Positions 18,547 through 28,222 are shown, numbered from the stretch's first letter. The stretch is 64,000 bases of DNA from Rhizobium sp. Root1212 (GCF_001424985.1 NZ_LMDA01000024.1:214904-278903), one strand, 5' to 3'. A program made the numbers and translations. The notes: a model not told the origin generated them from the sequence alone.

Positions 18547-19380
18547 ATGCGCAGCTCGGTCGAAATCTACAATATCGCTACGGGCCAGACACGGATCGTC
18601 TGGCAGACCGACAGGCTGTTCGAAGCGCCGAATTTCACCGCTGATGGCACATCGCTGATCCTCAATGCCGATGGGCTGCTTTACCGGCTGTCGCTCGATG
18701 GTGGCGAGCCGGTGGAGATCGATACCGGGCTCGCGCGGACCTGTAACAACGATCACGGGGTTTCGCCGGATGGCGCGACGATCGTCATCAGCGACAAGAC
18801 CGAATATGGCGCTTCGACCATCTACACGCTGCCGCTCGGCGGCGGCACGCCGAAACAGGTGACGGTGAAGACGCCGTCCTATTGGCACGGCTGGTCGCCG
18901 GACGGGAAGACGCTTGCCTATTGCGGCATTCGCGACAATGTCTTCGATATCTATACCATCCCGGTCGAGGGCGGCGAGGAGCGGCGGCTCACCTTCGGAG
19001 AGGGGCGTAATGACGGGCCGGATTTCAGCCCGGATGGCGAATGGATCTATTTCAATTCCAGCCGCACGGGGCGTATGCAAATCTGGCGTGTTCGCCCGGA
19101 TGCAAGCGCGGTGGAGCGCGTCACCGATAGCGAATATGGTGACTGGTTCCCGCATCCCTCGCCGGACGGGCGGCATCTGCTGGTCATCTCCTATGACGGC
19201 GACGTGTTCGATCATCCGCGCGATCTCAATGTCAGGTTGCGGCTGATGGATATGGATGGCGGCAATGCGCGCATCCTGTTTCCGCTGTTCGGCGGGCAGG
19301 GCACGATCAACGTGCCGAACTGGGCGCCGGACGGAAAATCCTTCGCCTATGTGCGCTATGCCCCGGCTGCGGGCGCTTGA
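18547..19380 (+). CDS. TolB-like six-bladed beta-propeller protein
   Basis: A 277-aa protein made of repeated WD40-like/PD40 strands, each with an SPDG turn: GVSPDGATIVIS, GWSPDGKTLAYC, DFSPDGEWIYFN, HPSPDGRHLLVI and NWAPDGKSFAYV. It lacks a signal peptide, unlike true TolB, so it is probably cytosolic. No enzyme domain is fused to it, unlike the S9 peptidases with the same propeller. Its role is unknown, probably binding of a ligand or protein. The start at 18547 has GGAG 8 nt upstream. Confidence 0.8.
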   Translation: MRSSVEIYNIATGQTRIVWQTDRLFEAPNFTADGTSLILNADGLLYRLSLDGGEPVEIDTGLARTCNNDHGVSPDGATIVISDKTEYGASTIYTLPLGGGTPKQVTVKTPSYWHGWSPDGKTLAYCGIRDNVFDIYTIPVEGGEERRLTFGEGRNDGPDFSPDGEWIYFNSSRTGRMQIWRVRPDASAVERVTDSEYGDWFPHPSPDGRHLLVISYDGDVFDHPRDLNVRLRLMDMDGGNARILFPLFGGQGTINVPNWAPDGKSFAYVRYAPAAGA

Positions 19381-19524
19381 GCGACGGCTTTTTCAACGTC
19401 CGGTTTTAACGAATTCCCAACCAGCTTGCTTAAACCAAATTTCCGCTTTGGCTGGTAGCCTGCTTTCAATCGGGAAAGCCGGCCGCGCAGGAGAACGCGC
19501 GCACGCCAAGGGGGCAGAAACGGC

Positions 19525-21048
19525 ATGGGGCAGGGTATCATCAAAGGCAAGGGGCGGACCGGGCGCATGGTGCTGGTTATCCACGCCGCCTGCGCGGGCC
19601 TTGCACTTCTGATCGTCGCAAGCCTTGCCATCGTGCTCGACCGCTCCGTTACCGAGGCCGACCGTTTCGGCCTGACCGCCGAGCGTAAGCTGGTGGACGG
19701 CGAATTGCAGAGCGAGGTCGATGCCGTCGTGCAATACCAGGCGGAACTTTCCTTCTGGAACAAGACGTTTGCCGAGCTTGGTCAGGGCGGCTTGAGCGAT
19801 GCCTTCATCAAGCAGGAACTGACCGACTGGCTGTGGAAGGATTTCGGCTTCCGCTGGATGATCTTTGCCGATCGCTCCGGCGAGGCCCTGGTGGCGGTGA
19901 AGGACGGCCAGAGAACCGAAGAGCGCGAGGGCACGCGGGCGCTGAAATGGGCCGGCGATCTCTTGGAACGGGCCGACAGGCTCTATGAAGACAATCTGGC
20001 CGCCGATGGCAGAAGCTGGCGGCTGGACCGGCCCGCCCGCAACAGCGAGGCGCTGGAAGCGCCGGTGCCGGGCATTCACGCGGCCGATATCCGCATGATC
20101 GACGGTGCCGTCAGCATCGTCGTGGTGCAGGCCGTCGTGCCGGAAAATCTCCGTATTCCGGCCCTGCGCCGCGATCCGGTGTTCATGGTCACCGTCAAGC
20201 CGTTCAGTCCGCGTATGGTGGCGGATGTCGAGGAGCGGCTTGGTGTCTCCCGGCTTGCCTTCAACCCGGTTCGCGATGTCGCCGAAGGTTCGATCCATGT
20301 GGCGCTCGGCAATTGCACCGATCCGTCCTGCATGGTCGCCGCCTGGGCACCGCGGCGGCCGGGCAGTTTTGTCCGCTCGGAAACGCTGCCGAGCGTTATC
20401 GTCATCGGCCTTGTCGCGACGCTGGTGCTGGCTTTCATCGCGCTCCGGTTCGGGTCGGTGGTGTCGGCGCTCGAAGCGAGCGAGGCGAAAAACCGGCATC
20501 AGGCAAGCCACGACCGGTTGACGGGGCTCCTGAACCGCGCCGGTTTCGAAGAGGTGCTGTCGGCCGCCGTCGCCAGAGCGCCGGAGCGGCCGTTCAGCCT
20601 GCTCTGCCTCGATCTCGACCGGTTCAAGGCGGTCAACGATACCTATGGCCATCCGGCCGGTGATTTCCTGCTGAAGGTTCTGGCCGAGCGCTTCGAGGCG
20701 CGGGTGACCGGGTGCGGCAGTGTTTCCCGCCTTGGCGGCGATGAATTTGCCGTTATCCTCGACCAAAACGTGACGCGCGCGAATGTGGCTACATTGGCGC
20801 AGGCGCTGATCGTGGCGGCGCAGACGCCGGTTCCCTATGAGGGGCAGCTGCTGCAGGTCGGCTGTAGCATCGGCATTGCCTTTGCGCCGGACCACGGCAC
20901 GATCCAGCGCGAAATCGTGCCAGCGGCCGACCGGGCGCTCTATCTCGCCAAGAAGAGCGGCCGGAACCAGGCACGCACGGCCGACGAGGCGCCGATTGAA
21001 ACGGATGCCGACGATGCCGCGACGGCGCGGGGCGGCCTCGCGGCGTAA
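19525..21048 (+). CDS. Membrane diguanylate cyclase with CHASE4-like sensor (GGDEF)
   Basis: A 507-aa inner-membrane signalling protein. TM1 is about residues 15-38; a periplasmic sensor (about 40-285) with FWNKTFAELGQGG and DWLWKDFGFRWMIFADRSG resembles CHASE4; TM2 is about 290-312. A C-terminal GGDEF domain has DRLTGLLNRAGF, LDLDRFKAVNDTYGH and RLGGDEFAVIL (GGDEF at 404-408). The signature is intact, so c-di-GMP synthesis is expected. No RxxD inhibitory I-site is visible before the GGDEF loop, suggesting product inhibition is absent. No EAL domain is present. Confidence 0.88.
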   Translation: MGQGIIKGKGRTGRMVLVIHAACAGLALLIVASLAIVLDRSVTEADRFGLTAERKLVDGELQSEVDAVVQYQAELSFWNKTFAELGQGGLSDAFIKQELTDWLWKDFGFRWMIFADRSGEALVAVKDGQRTEEREGTRALKWAGDLLERADRLYEDNLAADGRSWRLDRPARNSEALEAPVPGIHAADIRMIDGAVSIVVVQAVVPENLRIPALRRDPVFMVTVKPFSPRMVADVEERLGVSRLAFNPVRDVAEGSIHVALGNCTDPSCMVAAWAPRRPGSFVRSETLPSVIVIGLVATLVLAFIALRFGSVVSALEASEAKNRHQASHDRLTGLLNRAGFEEVLSAAVARAPERPFSLLCLDLDRFKAVNDTYGHPAGDFLLKVLAERFEARVTGCGSVSRLGGDEFAVILDQNVTRANVATLAQALIVAAQTPVPYEGQLLQVGCSIGIAFAPDHGTIQREIVPAADRALYLAKKSGRNQARTADEAPIETDADDAATARGGLAA

Positions 21049-21110
21049 CCTCGTACTGGACAGGCTGGATAGGCTCGCCTTAGGTTCAGGCTTTTCGGGA
21101 GGAGACAAGC

Positions 21111-21923
21111 ATGTCCGCACGGCTTGATGGGAAGATCGCTGTCGTCACAGGCGGCACGCAGGGGCTGGGGGCGGCGGTCGCGACCCTGTTTGCGGAGCGC
21201 GGCGCCGAGGCCATCGTCATCTGCGGCCGTAACCGGACCAAAGGCGAGGCGAAGGCCTCCGAAATATCCGGCAAGACCGGCGTTCCCGTCATTTACGTCA
21301 AGGCGGATTTCGAAAATGTCGAGGATGCGCGGCGGGTGATCGAAACCTGCGATGCCCGTTTCGGGCGCATCGACGCGCTGGTCAACGTGGCGGCGATTAC
21401 AGATCGCGGCACCATTCTCGATACGACGCCGGAGCTTTTCGACCGGATGTTCGCCATCAACGTGCGTGCGCCGTTCTTCCTGATGCAGGCGGCGATCGCG
21501 GTGATGCGGCGGGAAAAGACCGAGGGCACGATCGTCAATATCGGCTCGATGTCGGCCATGGCCGGCCAACCCTTCATCGCGGCCTATTGCGCCTCCAAGG
21601 GGGCGCTGGAGACGCTGACGAAGAACACGGCCTATGCGCTGCTGCGCAACCGCATCCGCGTCAACGGCCTCAATATCGGCTGGATGGCGTCTGATGGCGA
21701 GGACCGAATCCAGCGCGAGTTTCACGGAGCTTCCGAAAACTGGCTGGAAGAGGCGGCAAAATCTCAGCCTTTCGGGCGGCTGGTCGATCCGCAGGAGGTG
21801 GCGCGCGCCTGCGCCTATCTGTCTTCGGCGGAATCCGGACTGATGACCGGTTCCGTCATCTGCTTCGATCAGTCCGTCTGGGGCGGCTATGACGGCTCGC
21901 CGCATCCGGTTGCGCCATTATAA
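21111..21923 (+). CDS. Short-chain dehydrogenase/reductase (SDR) family oxidoreductase
   Basis: A 270-aa classical SDR, predicted cytosolic. The cofactor motif TGGTQGLG is near residue 13, NVAA lies in the middle, and the catalytic Ser (INIGSMSAMAG region), Tyr and Lys (YCASK) are intact. An Arg after the second strand (CGRNRTKG) suggests NADP(H), but this is inference. The substrate cannot be told from sequence; an insertion after the catalytic lysine (WMASDGEDRIQREFHG) is the substrate-binding lid. The start at 21111 has GGGAGGAG 7 nt upstream. It stands alone, converging on the DUF2865 gene. Confidence 0.88.
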   Translation: MSARLDGKIAVVTGGTQGLGAAVATLFAERGAEAIVICGRNRTKGEAKASEISGKTGVPVIYVKADFENVEDARRVIETCDARFGRIDALVNVAAITDRGTILDTTPELFDRMFAINVRAPFFLMQAAIAVMRREKTEGTIVNIGSMSAMAGQPFIAAYCASKGALETLTKNTAYALLRNRIRVNGLNIGWMASDGEDRIQREFHGASENWLEEAAKSQPFGRLVDPQEVARACAYLSSAESGLMTGSVICFDQSVWGGYDGSPHPVAPL

Positions 21924-21964
21924 CAAGGGCTTGCGGCGAGTTTCGCAGAAAATGAATCCGGTTT

Positions 21965-23032
21965 TCAGTTCGGCTGTAGTTGCTGGTAGCCGGGGCCTGC
22001 CGGGTGGCGCAGGTCGATAGCGGATTCTTCCGCGGGCAGGAAGCTCGGGCCGACCACGCGCACCTTCTTGTCGCCGGGCTCGTAGGGGCGATCGGGGATC
22101 GTGCTCTTGATTTCCGCCTGGGGCTTGGTGCCGCCACTGGTGATGGTGATGATCGAGCCCTGCTGCGAGTTGCTCCGGTTCGTCGCTGACGTGCGCGGTA
22201 GGGCGCAGCCGCATTGGCCGGGAAGGCCGGGATCGCGGGTCTTGTAGGCAAAGGCCGTCGGCAGGTCGATATAGGGCTCGCCTGTCGAGGCGGAGATCAT
22301 CTGATCGCTCTCCTCGGTCTTCAGCGCGTGATAGTAGAGCGCGGTTTCCGCGCCGGGGCAGCGGCGGCGGCAGGTGTCGGCGTCGCGCTGGAAATCCGCC
22401 GGCGTCGCATTCGACGAGATCGGGAAGAAGGCACCGTCGCAGGTGCGCACGCACATGGTCCTGAGATTTCCGTCTTCACCGCCCGGAAGGGTGAAATCCG
22501 CCATATCGTCCTGATCCGACAGGGACTGCATGCTTTCACGGATCGGCGGCAGGTCCTTCAGGATGTTGCGGTGGGTTTCCGGTTCGGCGGCGGCTTCGAG
22601 GATCTTGTCCTGTTCCTCGGCGCAGCGGTTGACGTCGAGGGCGGCGAGAATACGGCGGCGGGTGCTGTCGTCACCGCCGGAAATCAGGCTCTGGCGGCGG
22701 GCCTTCAGCGCGTCGAGATTGCCTTCCATCTGATGGATCATGGCATCGAGGCTGTCGCAGGTCTCGTTTGGCGGCGCGCCGACGACGATGACGCTGCCGG
22801 CGCTGCAGCCTGCCCGGCGGCGATCGCTGCGGGCCTGGCGCAGGTCTATGTTCTGGCGGGAGATGGCGGCGGCGTAATCGCGAAGGTTGGCATTGGAGAT
22901 GACGTTGCTGCGCGGTAGCTCGTCGAGCCGGGCGGTCAGCCGGTCGCACACGGCTGAGGCTTCTGCGGCCTGAACCTCCAGAAGCAGAAACGCGGCAGAA
23001 AAAGCCGCTATCGACGTCGAACCGAAACGCAC
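21965..23032 (-). CDS. Secreted DUF2865 domain protein
   Basis: A 355-aa exported protein with a signal peptide (MRFGSTSIAAFSAAFLLLEVQAAEA). The middle matches DUF2865: LRTMCVRTCDGAFFPISSNAT followed by a cysteine-rich part DADTCRRRCPGAETALYYH. Six or more cysteines suggest disulfides in the periplasm. A preceding helical segment (DSTRRRILAALDVNRC) is common in the family. Function is unknown. The C-terminal 90 residues are proline- and serine-rich. The gene is separated from the upstream luxI-type gene by a hairpin and about 190 bp. Confidence 0.82.
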   Translation of the reverse strand: MRFGSTSIAAFSAAFLLLEVQAAEASAVCDRLTARLDELPRSNVISNANLRDYAAAISRQNIDLRQARSDRRRAGCSAGSVIVVGAPPNETCDSLDAMIHQMEGNLDALKARRQSLISGGDDSTRRRILAALDVNRCAEEQDKILEAAAEPETHRNILKDLPPIRESMQSLSDQDDMADFTLPGGEDGNLRTMCVRTCDGAFFPISSNATPADFQRDADTCRRRCPGAETALYYHALKTEESDQMISASTGEPYIDLPTAFAYKTRDPGLPGQCGCALPRTSATNRSNSQQGSIITITSGGTKPQAEIKSTIPDRPYEPGDKKVRVVGPSFLPAEESAIDLRHPAGPGYQQLQPN

Positions 23033-23173
23033 GTTTGTTTATCGCCTGAAATTGCCGGGCGGGATGCTCCCGCAGAACTGGCCTCAGCCATATCATAACG
23101 GCATTCCGCGATGGTGCAACGCGGGGCTGGGGACAATGTTAATGGCGCCGGCGAGGCGGGTCCGCAGCATGCG

Positions 23174-23211
23174 GAAATCCCCTCGGTCGCAGCGCGGACC
23201 GAGGGGATTTC
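23174..23211 (-). terminator. Probable terminator of the luxI-type gene
   Basis: A perfect 15-bp stem (23174-23188 with 23197-23211) with an 8-nt loop lies 12 bp after the stop codon. The minus-strand T-tract is short (TTT within the stem), so termination may be partial. Confidence 0.6.
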
Positions 23212-23223
23212 GAAGTTGGAGCT

Positions 23224-23865
23224 TTAAGCGGCGCGGGCGGTTTCCAGCGACATGGCTTCTTCCAGCACGGTTCCGTCGATGGCGGCGACGGCCTTCATCC
23301 GCTCCAGGAGGTCGTCGGTGACTTCCCAGGCGACGGCGACGGCGAAAACCGAGCCGATGCGGTGCGGGGCGCCGATGCGCTCGCCGGGGCAGCCCATGCG
23401 GCGGAACATGCGCTCCAGGAAGACATCCGTGACCGTGACGATGTGGCTGAGGCCGGAAGCAAGGCTGAGCTCACCAACGCCGCACATCAGTTCGGCTGCG
23501 GCGATCGTCACCTGGTTGGAGGCGCGGTCCTGCGAGATTTCCGGATCGATGCAGAAGCGGCTCGATTCCCAGATCGAAGCGCTGCGGATTTCCGGCTCGC
23601 CGTCGAGCAGGATCGGGAAGGTGTCGTCGAGCATGTTGGGGCCGAGCGTCGGCAGGAGGCGCAGCGAGCCGCGCAGGCGGCCGTTGTCGGAATAGGAGAG
23701 CACGTAAAGCGGGTTTGCCGTGTCGTAGTCGTCGATCTCCCATTCGTCACGCACCGAGACGTCCCACTTCAGGAAATCATGGAACACACGCTTGCGCAGC
23801 TTGAACATGGCGTCGATTTCGCCGGGATTGAACTTTGCAGTGCGGCTGTTGAAAATCCTGATCAT
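23224..23865 (-). CDS. Acyl-homoserine-lactone synthase (LuxI family)
   Basis: Makes N-acyl-homoserine lactone signals from S-adenosylmethionine and acyl-ACP. The 213-aa protein has every invariant LuxI residue at family numbering: Arg24, Phe28, Trp34, Asp45, Asp48, Arg69, Glu100 and Arg103 (LRKRVF, FLKW, DDYD, RGSLRLLPT, WESSRF). The start at 23865 has AAGGAG 8 nt upstream. The luxR-type gene lies upstream on the same strand with a terminator between, and a lux box sits about 65 bp before this start. From memory the arrangement luxR, luxI next to dme matches sinR/sinI of S. meliloti, so it may be a sinI orthologue. Confidence 0.93.
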   Translation of the reverse strand: MIRIFNSRTAKFNPGEIDAMFKLRKRVFHDFLKWDVSVRDEWEIDDYDTANPLYVLSYSDNGRLRGSLRLLPTLGPNMLDDTFPILLDGEPEIRSASIWESSRFCIDPEISQDRASNQVTIAAAELMCGVGELSLASGLSHIVTVTDVFLERMFRRMGCPGERIGAPHRIGSVFAVAVAWEVTDDLLERMKAVAAIDGTVLEEAMSLETARAA

Positions 23866-23920
23866 TTCTTTGCTCCTTGGTCGGGATGAGCAAAGCCTGT
23901 CAGTTTTTGGGGGTTCCTGA

Positions 23921-23941
23921 AACTGTCGGTAGCGACAGGTT
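23921..23941 (-). promoter_or_regulatory. lux box (LuxR-type operator) upstream of luxI-type gene
   Basis: The perfect palindrome CTGTCGGTAGCGACAG occupies 23923-23938, with AA/TT symmetry at both outer ends. Core CTGTC/GACAG with a short spacer is the form of LuxR-family operators. The centre is about 65 bp upstream of the luxI-type start codon, compatible with activation from about -40. A second inverted pair, CAGTTT/AAACTG, lies next to it toward the gene. Confidence 0.75.
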
Positions 23942-23960
23942 ACAGATGCACGTCGCCATG

Positions 23961-23992
23961 CAAAATAGAGCCCCGGTCGGCGGGGCTCTATT
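23961..23992 (-). terminator. Terminator between luxR-type and luxI-type genes
   Basis: AATAGAGCCCCG (23964-23975) pairs perfectly with 23981-23992, with a 5-nt loop. On the minus strand it ends in TTTT, 24 bp after the luxR stop. It implies that luxI is mainly transcribed from its own lux-box promoter. Confidence 0.85.
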
Positions 23993-24015
23993 CACAAAGA
24001 CGGAAAAGGAAGGGG

Positions 24016-24753
24016 TCAGAAGGTCGGGATGAGATCGTGGCGCACGGCCTGGGCGACGGCCTGCGCGTTGGAGACGACATTCAACTTGCGCCGGGCATTT
24101 GTCATGAAGAAGCGCACGGTGCGTTCGGTGATGCCGAGGATGTGGGCGATTTCCCAATAGCTCTTGCCGGCGGCGGCCCAGCCGAGCACCTCGGTCTCGC
24201 GGTTGGTCAGTTCCGTATGCACGCCGCCCGACCGGCCGCGCCGCATGTCACTTTCGATTTCGCCGGCATGGAAGAGATTGGCGAGATGCTGGAAATCCCT
24301 GACATGGCAGCGGCTATAGGCCGCCCATTCCGAGGCCGGCAAGGTGGACTGAATGGCGAGGAAGGCCAGCCGGCGCATGGGCGTGGCAAGCGGCAGCGTT
24401 ACGCCGACGATATTCATCCCGCGCCGCTCGAAGGCGGTCAGATGCGGCTCGATCTGCGGGTTAATCTTGCGGGCGCTCAGCCAGTCGACCGGGCGCACCG
24501 CATTGGTGAAGGTGTTCAGAATTGGCGCGATATGGGAAAAGTCTCGATTCAACCATTCGTTGATAATGCGGTCGGGCGCGGTGCTGTGCAGGCGATGGAT
24601 GCTCATGCCTGACGGTGTGAGGTCGGCATCCAGATACAGCAGATTGGCGATGTCGAAAGATCCTCGCATTAACGCGAAAAATCTTTTGTAACCAATATGT
24701 TGTTCGCCTTCCATCACGTCCAGCAAATCAAAATATGCCCGTTGGTCGGTCAT
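24016..24753 (-). CDS. LuxR-family transcriptional regulator with autoinducer-binding-type domain
   Basis: A 245-aa regulator: ligand-binding-like domain about residues 15-165 and a C-terminal LuxR HTH (LTNRETEVLGWAAAGKSYWE ... ILGITERTVRFFMTNA). The HTH keeps the conserved Glu, Leu and Gly. In the ligand pocket the usual pattern W-x3-Y ... D-P reads I, W and A-P here, so three positions known to contact homoserine lactones differ. The start at 24753 is set by AAGGG with an 8-nt spacer; a GTG at 24762 has no room for one. It lies upstream of the luxI-type gene on the same strand, as sinR does to sinI in S. meliloti (recalled, not checked). Confidence 0.88.
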   Translation of the reverse strand: MTDQRAYFDLLDVMEGEQHIGYKRFFALMRGSFDIANLLYLDADLTPSGMSIHRLHSTAPDRIINEWLNRDFSHIAPILNTFTNAVRPVDWLSARKINPQIEPHLTAFERRGMNIVGVTLPLATPMRRLAFLAIQSTLPASEWAAYSRCHVRDFQHLANLFHAGEIESDMRRGRSGGVHTELTNRETEVLGWAAAGKSYWEIAHILGITERTVRFFMTNARRKLNVVSNAQAVAQAVRHDLIPTF

Positions 24754-24888
24754 GCTGAACACCCTTTTTTTTGATGGGTTTCAGCATGCAAACCATTTTT
24801 GGTCTTGTCTAGCTCAATCGTTGGTTAAACCAAAACTTTCTTGCTAACAAATCCAAAGTTGTAATTAATGCTCATTTCGGCACACATT

Positions 24889-27201
24889 TCAGGCGGGATG
24901 AGAGGCTTCCACCACGGCCAGAGCTGCCATGTTGACGACGCCGCGCGAGGTGGCCGATGGAGACAGGATATGGGCGGGCAGGGCAGCGCCAAGCAGGACC
25001 GGCCCGACATGCAAGCCGTCGGTCATGGTCTTGACGACGCCGAGCGTGATGTTGGCGGCATCGAGATTCGGGAAGACGAGCAGGTTCGCCTCGCCGGTCA
25101 GGGTGCTGTTGGGCATGACCCTGCGGCGCAGGATGTCGGAGATGGCGGCGTCGCCGTGCATCTCGCCGTCGGCTTCCAGATCGGGCGCTTCCACCCGGAT
25201 GATCTCCATCGCCCGCCGCATCTTGCTGGCGCTTTCGGAATCGCGCGAGCCGAAGCTCGAATGGGAAACGAGAGCGGCGCGCGGCGTGATGCCGAAACGG
25301 CGGATTTCCTGGGCGGCCATGATCGTCTTCTGGGCGATCTCTTCGGCCGTCGGATTGTAGGTGACGTAGGTGTCGGTCATGAAGGTCGCGCCGCGCTGGG
25401 AGATCAGCAGGCTAAGCGCGGAGAAATCGAGCACGCCCTGACGCTTGCCGATGATCTGCGACACGTCGCGCAGGTGGCGGCTGTAGCGGCCCTCGACGCC
25501 GCAGATCAGCGCATCGGCCTCGCCGCGGCGCACGGCGAGCGCGCCGATGACCGTCGTGTTCGTCCGAACGATGGTGCGGGCGGCTTCCGGGATGACGCCG
25601 AGACGGCCGACGAGCGAGAAATACTCATCGACATAGTCGCGGAAGCGCGGGTCGCCTTCGGGGTTCACCACTTCGAAGTCGGTCTCGGGCCGGATGCGCA
25701 GGCCGTAGCGCTTGAGGCGCGTTTCGATGATCTGGGGACGGCCGATGAGGATCGGCCGGGCGGTGCCTTCCTCGAGCAGCACCTGGGCGGCGCGCAGCAC
25801 CCGCTCGTCTTCGCCTTCGGCAAAGATCACGCGGTTCTTCGCCGCATTCTTGGCGGCCGCGAAGATCGGCTTCATGATGAAGCCGGAGCGGAAGACGAAG
25901 CGGTTCAGCTGGTCGAGATAGGCATCGAAATCGGTGATCGGGCGGGCGGCGACGCCGCTTTCGGCCGCAGCCTTGGCAACGGCCGGCGCCACGCGCAGGA
26001 TCAACCGCTGGTCGAAGGGCGAGGGGATCAGGTAGTCCGGCCCGAAGATCGGGGTTTCACCGGTATAGGCGCGGGCGGCAACATCAGACGGCTCTTCGCG
26101 CGCAAGCGAGGCGATGGCGCGCACGGCGGCCATCTTCATTTCCTCGTTGATCGTGCGGGCGCCGCAATCCAGTGCGCCGCGGAAGATGTAGGGGAAGCAG
26201 AGGACGTTGTTGACCTGATTCGGGAAGTCGGAACGGCCTGTGCAGATCATCGCGTCCGGGCGGGCGGCGCGGGCGACTTCCGGCATGATTTCCGGCGTCG
26301 GATTGGCGAGCGCCATGATCAGCGGCTTTTCGGCCATCTGCTGCAGCAATTCGGGTTTCAGGACGCCGGCGGCCGAAAGGCCGAGGAAGACATCGGCACC
26401 ACCGATACTGTCTGCCAGCGTGCGGTTGTCGCTCTCCTGGGCATAGACGGATTTCCACTCGTCCATCAGCACTTCGCGGTCGGCATAGACGAGGCCTTCG
26501 AGGTCGTGGACCCAGATGTTTTCGCGTTTTGCGCCGAGCGTCACCAGCAGATTGAGGCAGGCGAGGGCGGCAGCACCGGCGCCCGAGGTGACGATCTTGG
26601 CATTGGCGATATCCTTGCCGGCGAGTTCCAGACCGTTGAGGATCGCGGCGGCGACGATGATCGCCGTGCCGTGCTGGTCGTCGTGGAAGACCGGGATCTG
26701 CATTCGGTCGCGCAACTGGCGCTCGACCTCGAAGCACTCCGGCGCCTTGATGTCTTCGAGGTTGATGCCGCCGAAGGTCGGCTCCAGCGCCGAGATGACA
26801 TCGACCATGCGCTCGATACCCGGCGCGTCGATCTCGATGTCGAAGACGTCGATGTCGGCGAATTTCTTGAACAGGACGGCTTTGCCTTCCATCACCGGCT
26901 TGGAGGCCAGCGGGCCGATATTGCCGAGACCGAGCACGGCCGTACCGTTCGAAACGACGGCAACGAGATTGGAGCGGGCGGTATAGGCTGCGGCGGCATC
27001 CGGGTTGTCGCGGATCGCAAGGCAGGGGGCGGCGACGCCGGGCGAATAGGCAAGTGCGAGGTCGCGCTGGTTGCCGAGCGGCTTGGTCGGCTGGATCTCA
27101 AGCTTGCCCGGACGCGGATAGCGGTGGAAGAACAGCGCCTGTTCGTCCAGATCGCCGCTTGCCGGAACCTCGGAACCCTTGCCCCTGTCAGCCGTCGTCA
27201 T
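24889..27201 (-). CDS. dme: Malic enzyme fused to a phosphotransacetylase-like domain
   Basis: Decarboxylates malate to pyruvate with reduction of NAD(P). The 770-aa protein has malic enzyme domains (residues about 1-430: [62 protein letters not shown]) joined to a phosphate acetyl/butyryltransferase-like domain (about 440-770: [30 protein letters not shown]). The C-terminal part is usually non-catalytic and regulatory. The start at 27201 follows GGGAGG by 7 nt. Length 770 and the position next to luxR/luxI genes suggest dme (NAD type) rather than tme (NADP type); cofactor preference cannot be read from sequence here. Confidence 0.9.
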   Translation of the reverse strand: MTTADRGKGSEVPASGDLDEQALFFHRYPRPGKLEIQPTKPLGNQRDLALAYSPGVAAPCLAIRDNPDAAAAYTARSNLVAVVSNGTAVLGLGNIGPLASKPVMEGKAVLFKKFADIDVFDIEIDAPGIERMVDVISALEPTFGGINLEDIKAPECFEVERQLRDRMQIPVFHDDQHGTAIIVAAAILNGLELAGKDIANAKIVTSGAGAAALACLNLLVTLGAKRENIWVHDLEGLVYADREVLMDEWKSVYAQESDNRTLADSIGGADVFLGLSAAGVLKPELLQQMAEKPLIMALANPTPEIMPEVARAARPDAMICTGRSDFPNQVNNVLCFPYIFRGALDCGARTINEEMKMAAVRAIASLAREEPSDVAARAYTGETPIFGPDYLIPSPFDQRLILRVAPAVAKAAAESGVAARPITDFDAYLDQLNRFVFRSGFIMKPIFAAAKNAAKNRVIFAEGEDERVLRAAQVLLEEGTARPILIGRPQIIETRLKRYGLRIRPETDFEVVNPEGDPRFRDYVDEYFSLVGRLGVIPEAARTIVRTNTTVIGALAVRRGEADALICGVEGRYSRHLRDVSQIIGKRQGVLDFSALSLLISQRGATFMTDTYVTYNPTAEEIAQKTIMAAQEIRRFGITPRAALVSHSSFGSRDSESASKMRRAMEIIRVEAPDLEADGEMHGDAAISDILRRRVMPNSTLTGEANLLVFPNLDAANITLGVVKTMTDGLHVGPVLLGAALPAHILSPSATSRGVVNMAALAVVEASHPA

Positions 27202-27391
27202 TCTTGACCTCCCATCATCATAATGGGGGTCTTTTTTCATGAAATTTCCACGGCGTACAGTTTTTTATGGCATTTGTTTTATGTCCGTGCGGCTGATGCT
27301 GTTTCAACGGCCACAGTCATTGTCATGCTCCTGCAACACGAGTCTGGTTTCTGGCGGTCATCTGGACAGGAAGATGATCTGCGAGACCGCC

Positions 27392-28222
27392 ATGACCGAT
27401 ATCGATACCGAAGCCCGCCGTTACCGGACGCTGTTCATTTCGGACGTTCATCTCGGCTCCAAGGCCGCCAAGACCGATTTTCTTCTCGACTTTCTTCGCC
27501 TCCACGATGCCGACACCATCATCCTCGTCGGCGATATCGTCGACGGCTGGCGGCTGAAGCGGACCTGGTACTGGCCGCAGCCCTGCAACGACGTGGTGCA
27601 GAAGCTGTTGCGCAAGGCGCGCAAGGGCACCCGCATCATCTACATCCCCGGAAACCACGACGAGTTCATGCGCGATTTTCCGGGCGTCCATTTCGGCGGC
27701 ATCGAGGTCGCCAACCGCCATATTCACGAGGCGGGCGACGGGCGCAAGTATCTGGTGCTGCATGGCGACGAATTCGATGTCGTGGTGCGCAATGCCCGCG
27801 TGCTCGCCTATCTCGGCGACTGGGCCTATGACACGGCAATCGCCATCAATGTGGTGCTGTCGGCAGTGCGCCGCCGCCTCGGACTGCCCTACTGGTCGTT
27901 TTCGGCCTGGGCCAAGCTGCAGGTCAAGCATGCCGTCAATTTCATCGGCGAATTCCAGAAGGTCGTGGCCGACGAAGCCCGCCGCAGCGGCGTCGACGGC
28001 GTGATCTGCGGCCACATCCACCACGCCGTCATCGACCAGATGGACGACATCCGCTACATCAACACCGGCGACTGGGTGGAAAGCTGCACGGCGGTCGCCG
28101 AGCATCAGGACGGCACCATGGAGCTGATCACCTGGCGACAGCTCGCAAGCCTGCCGGCGCCGAGGACCGATGTTGCTCTCGTCCCGGTCGCCGACCTGCT
28201 GCGCGAGCGCGAAGCGGCTTGA
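27392..28222 (+). CDS. LpxH-like metallophosphoesterase (UDP-2,3-diacylglucosamine diphosphatase family)
   Basis: A 276-aa cytosolic calcineurin-like phosphoesterase. All metal motifs are present in order: FISDVHLGS (D-x-H), LVGDIVDGW, IPGNHDE, LHGDEFD and CGHIHHAVI. The insertion AWAKLQVKHAVNFIGEFQ is typical of the LpxH-related branch that is annotated as UDP-2,3-diacylglucosamine diphosphatase. Rhizobia often use LpxI for lipid A, so the substrate of this copy may differ. The ATG at 27392 gives a clean N-terminus; further in-frame sequence upstream to 27239 is not conserved-looking. No strong ribosome binding site was found for either. Confidence 0.82.
   Translation: MTDIDTEARRYRTLFISDVHLGSKAAKTDFLLDFLRLHDADTIILVGDIVDGWRLKRTWYWPQPCNDVVQKLLRKARKGTRIIYIPGNHDEFMRDFPGVHFGGIEVANRHIHEAGDGRKYLVLHGDEFDVVVRNARVLAYLGDWAYDTAIAINVVLSAVRRRLGLPYWSFSAWAKLQVKHAVNFIGEFQKVVADEARRSGVDGVICGHIHHAVIDQMDDIRYINTGDWVESCTAVAEHQDGTMELITWRQLASLPAPRTDVALVPVADLLREREAA

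Noticed and set aside
24868..27207. Long plus-strand ORF of 779 codons across the malic enzyme gene
   Set aside because: It is the reverse complement of dme; composition is the Arg/Gly/Asp/His mixture typical of antisense frames in high-G+C DNA, and dme has clear motifs.
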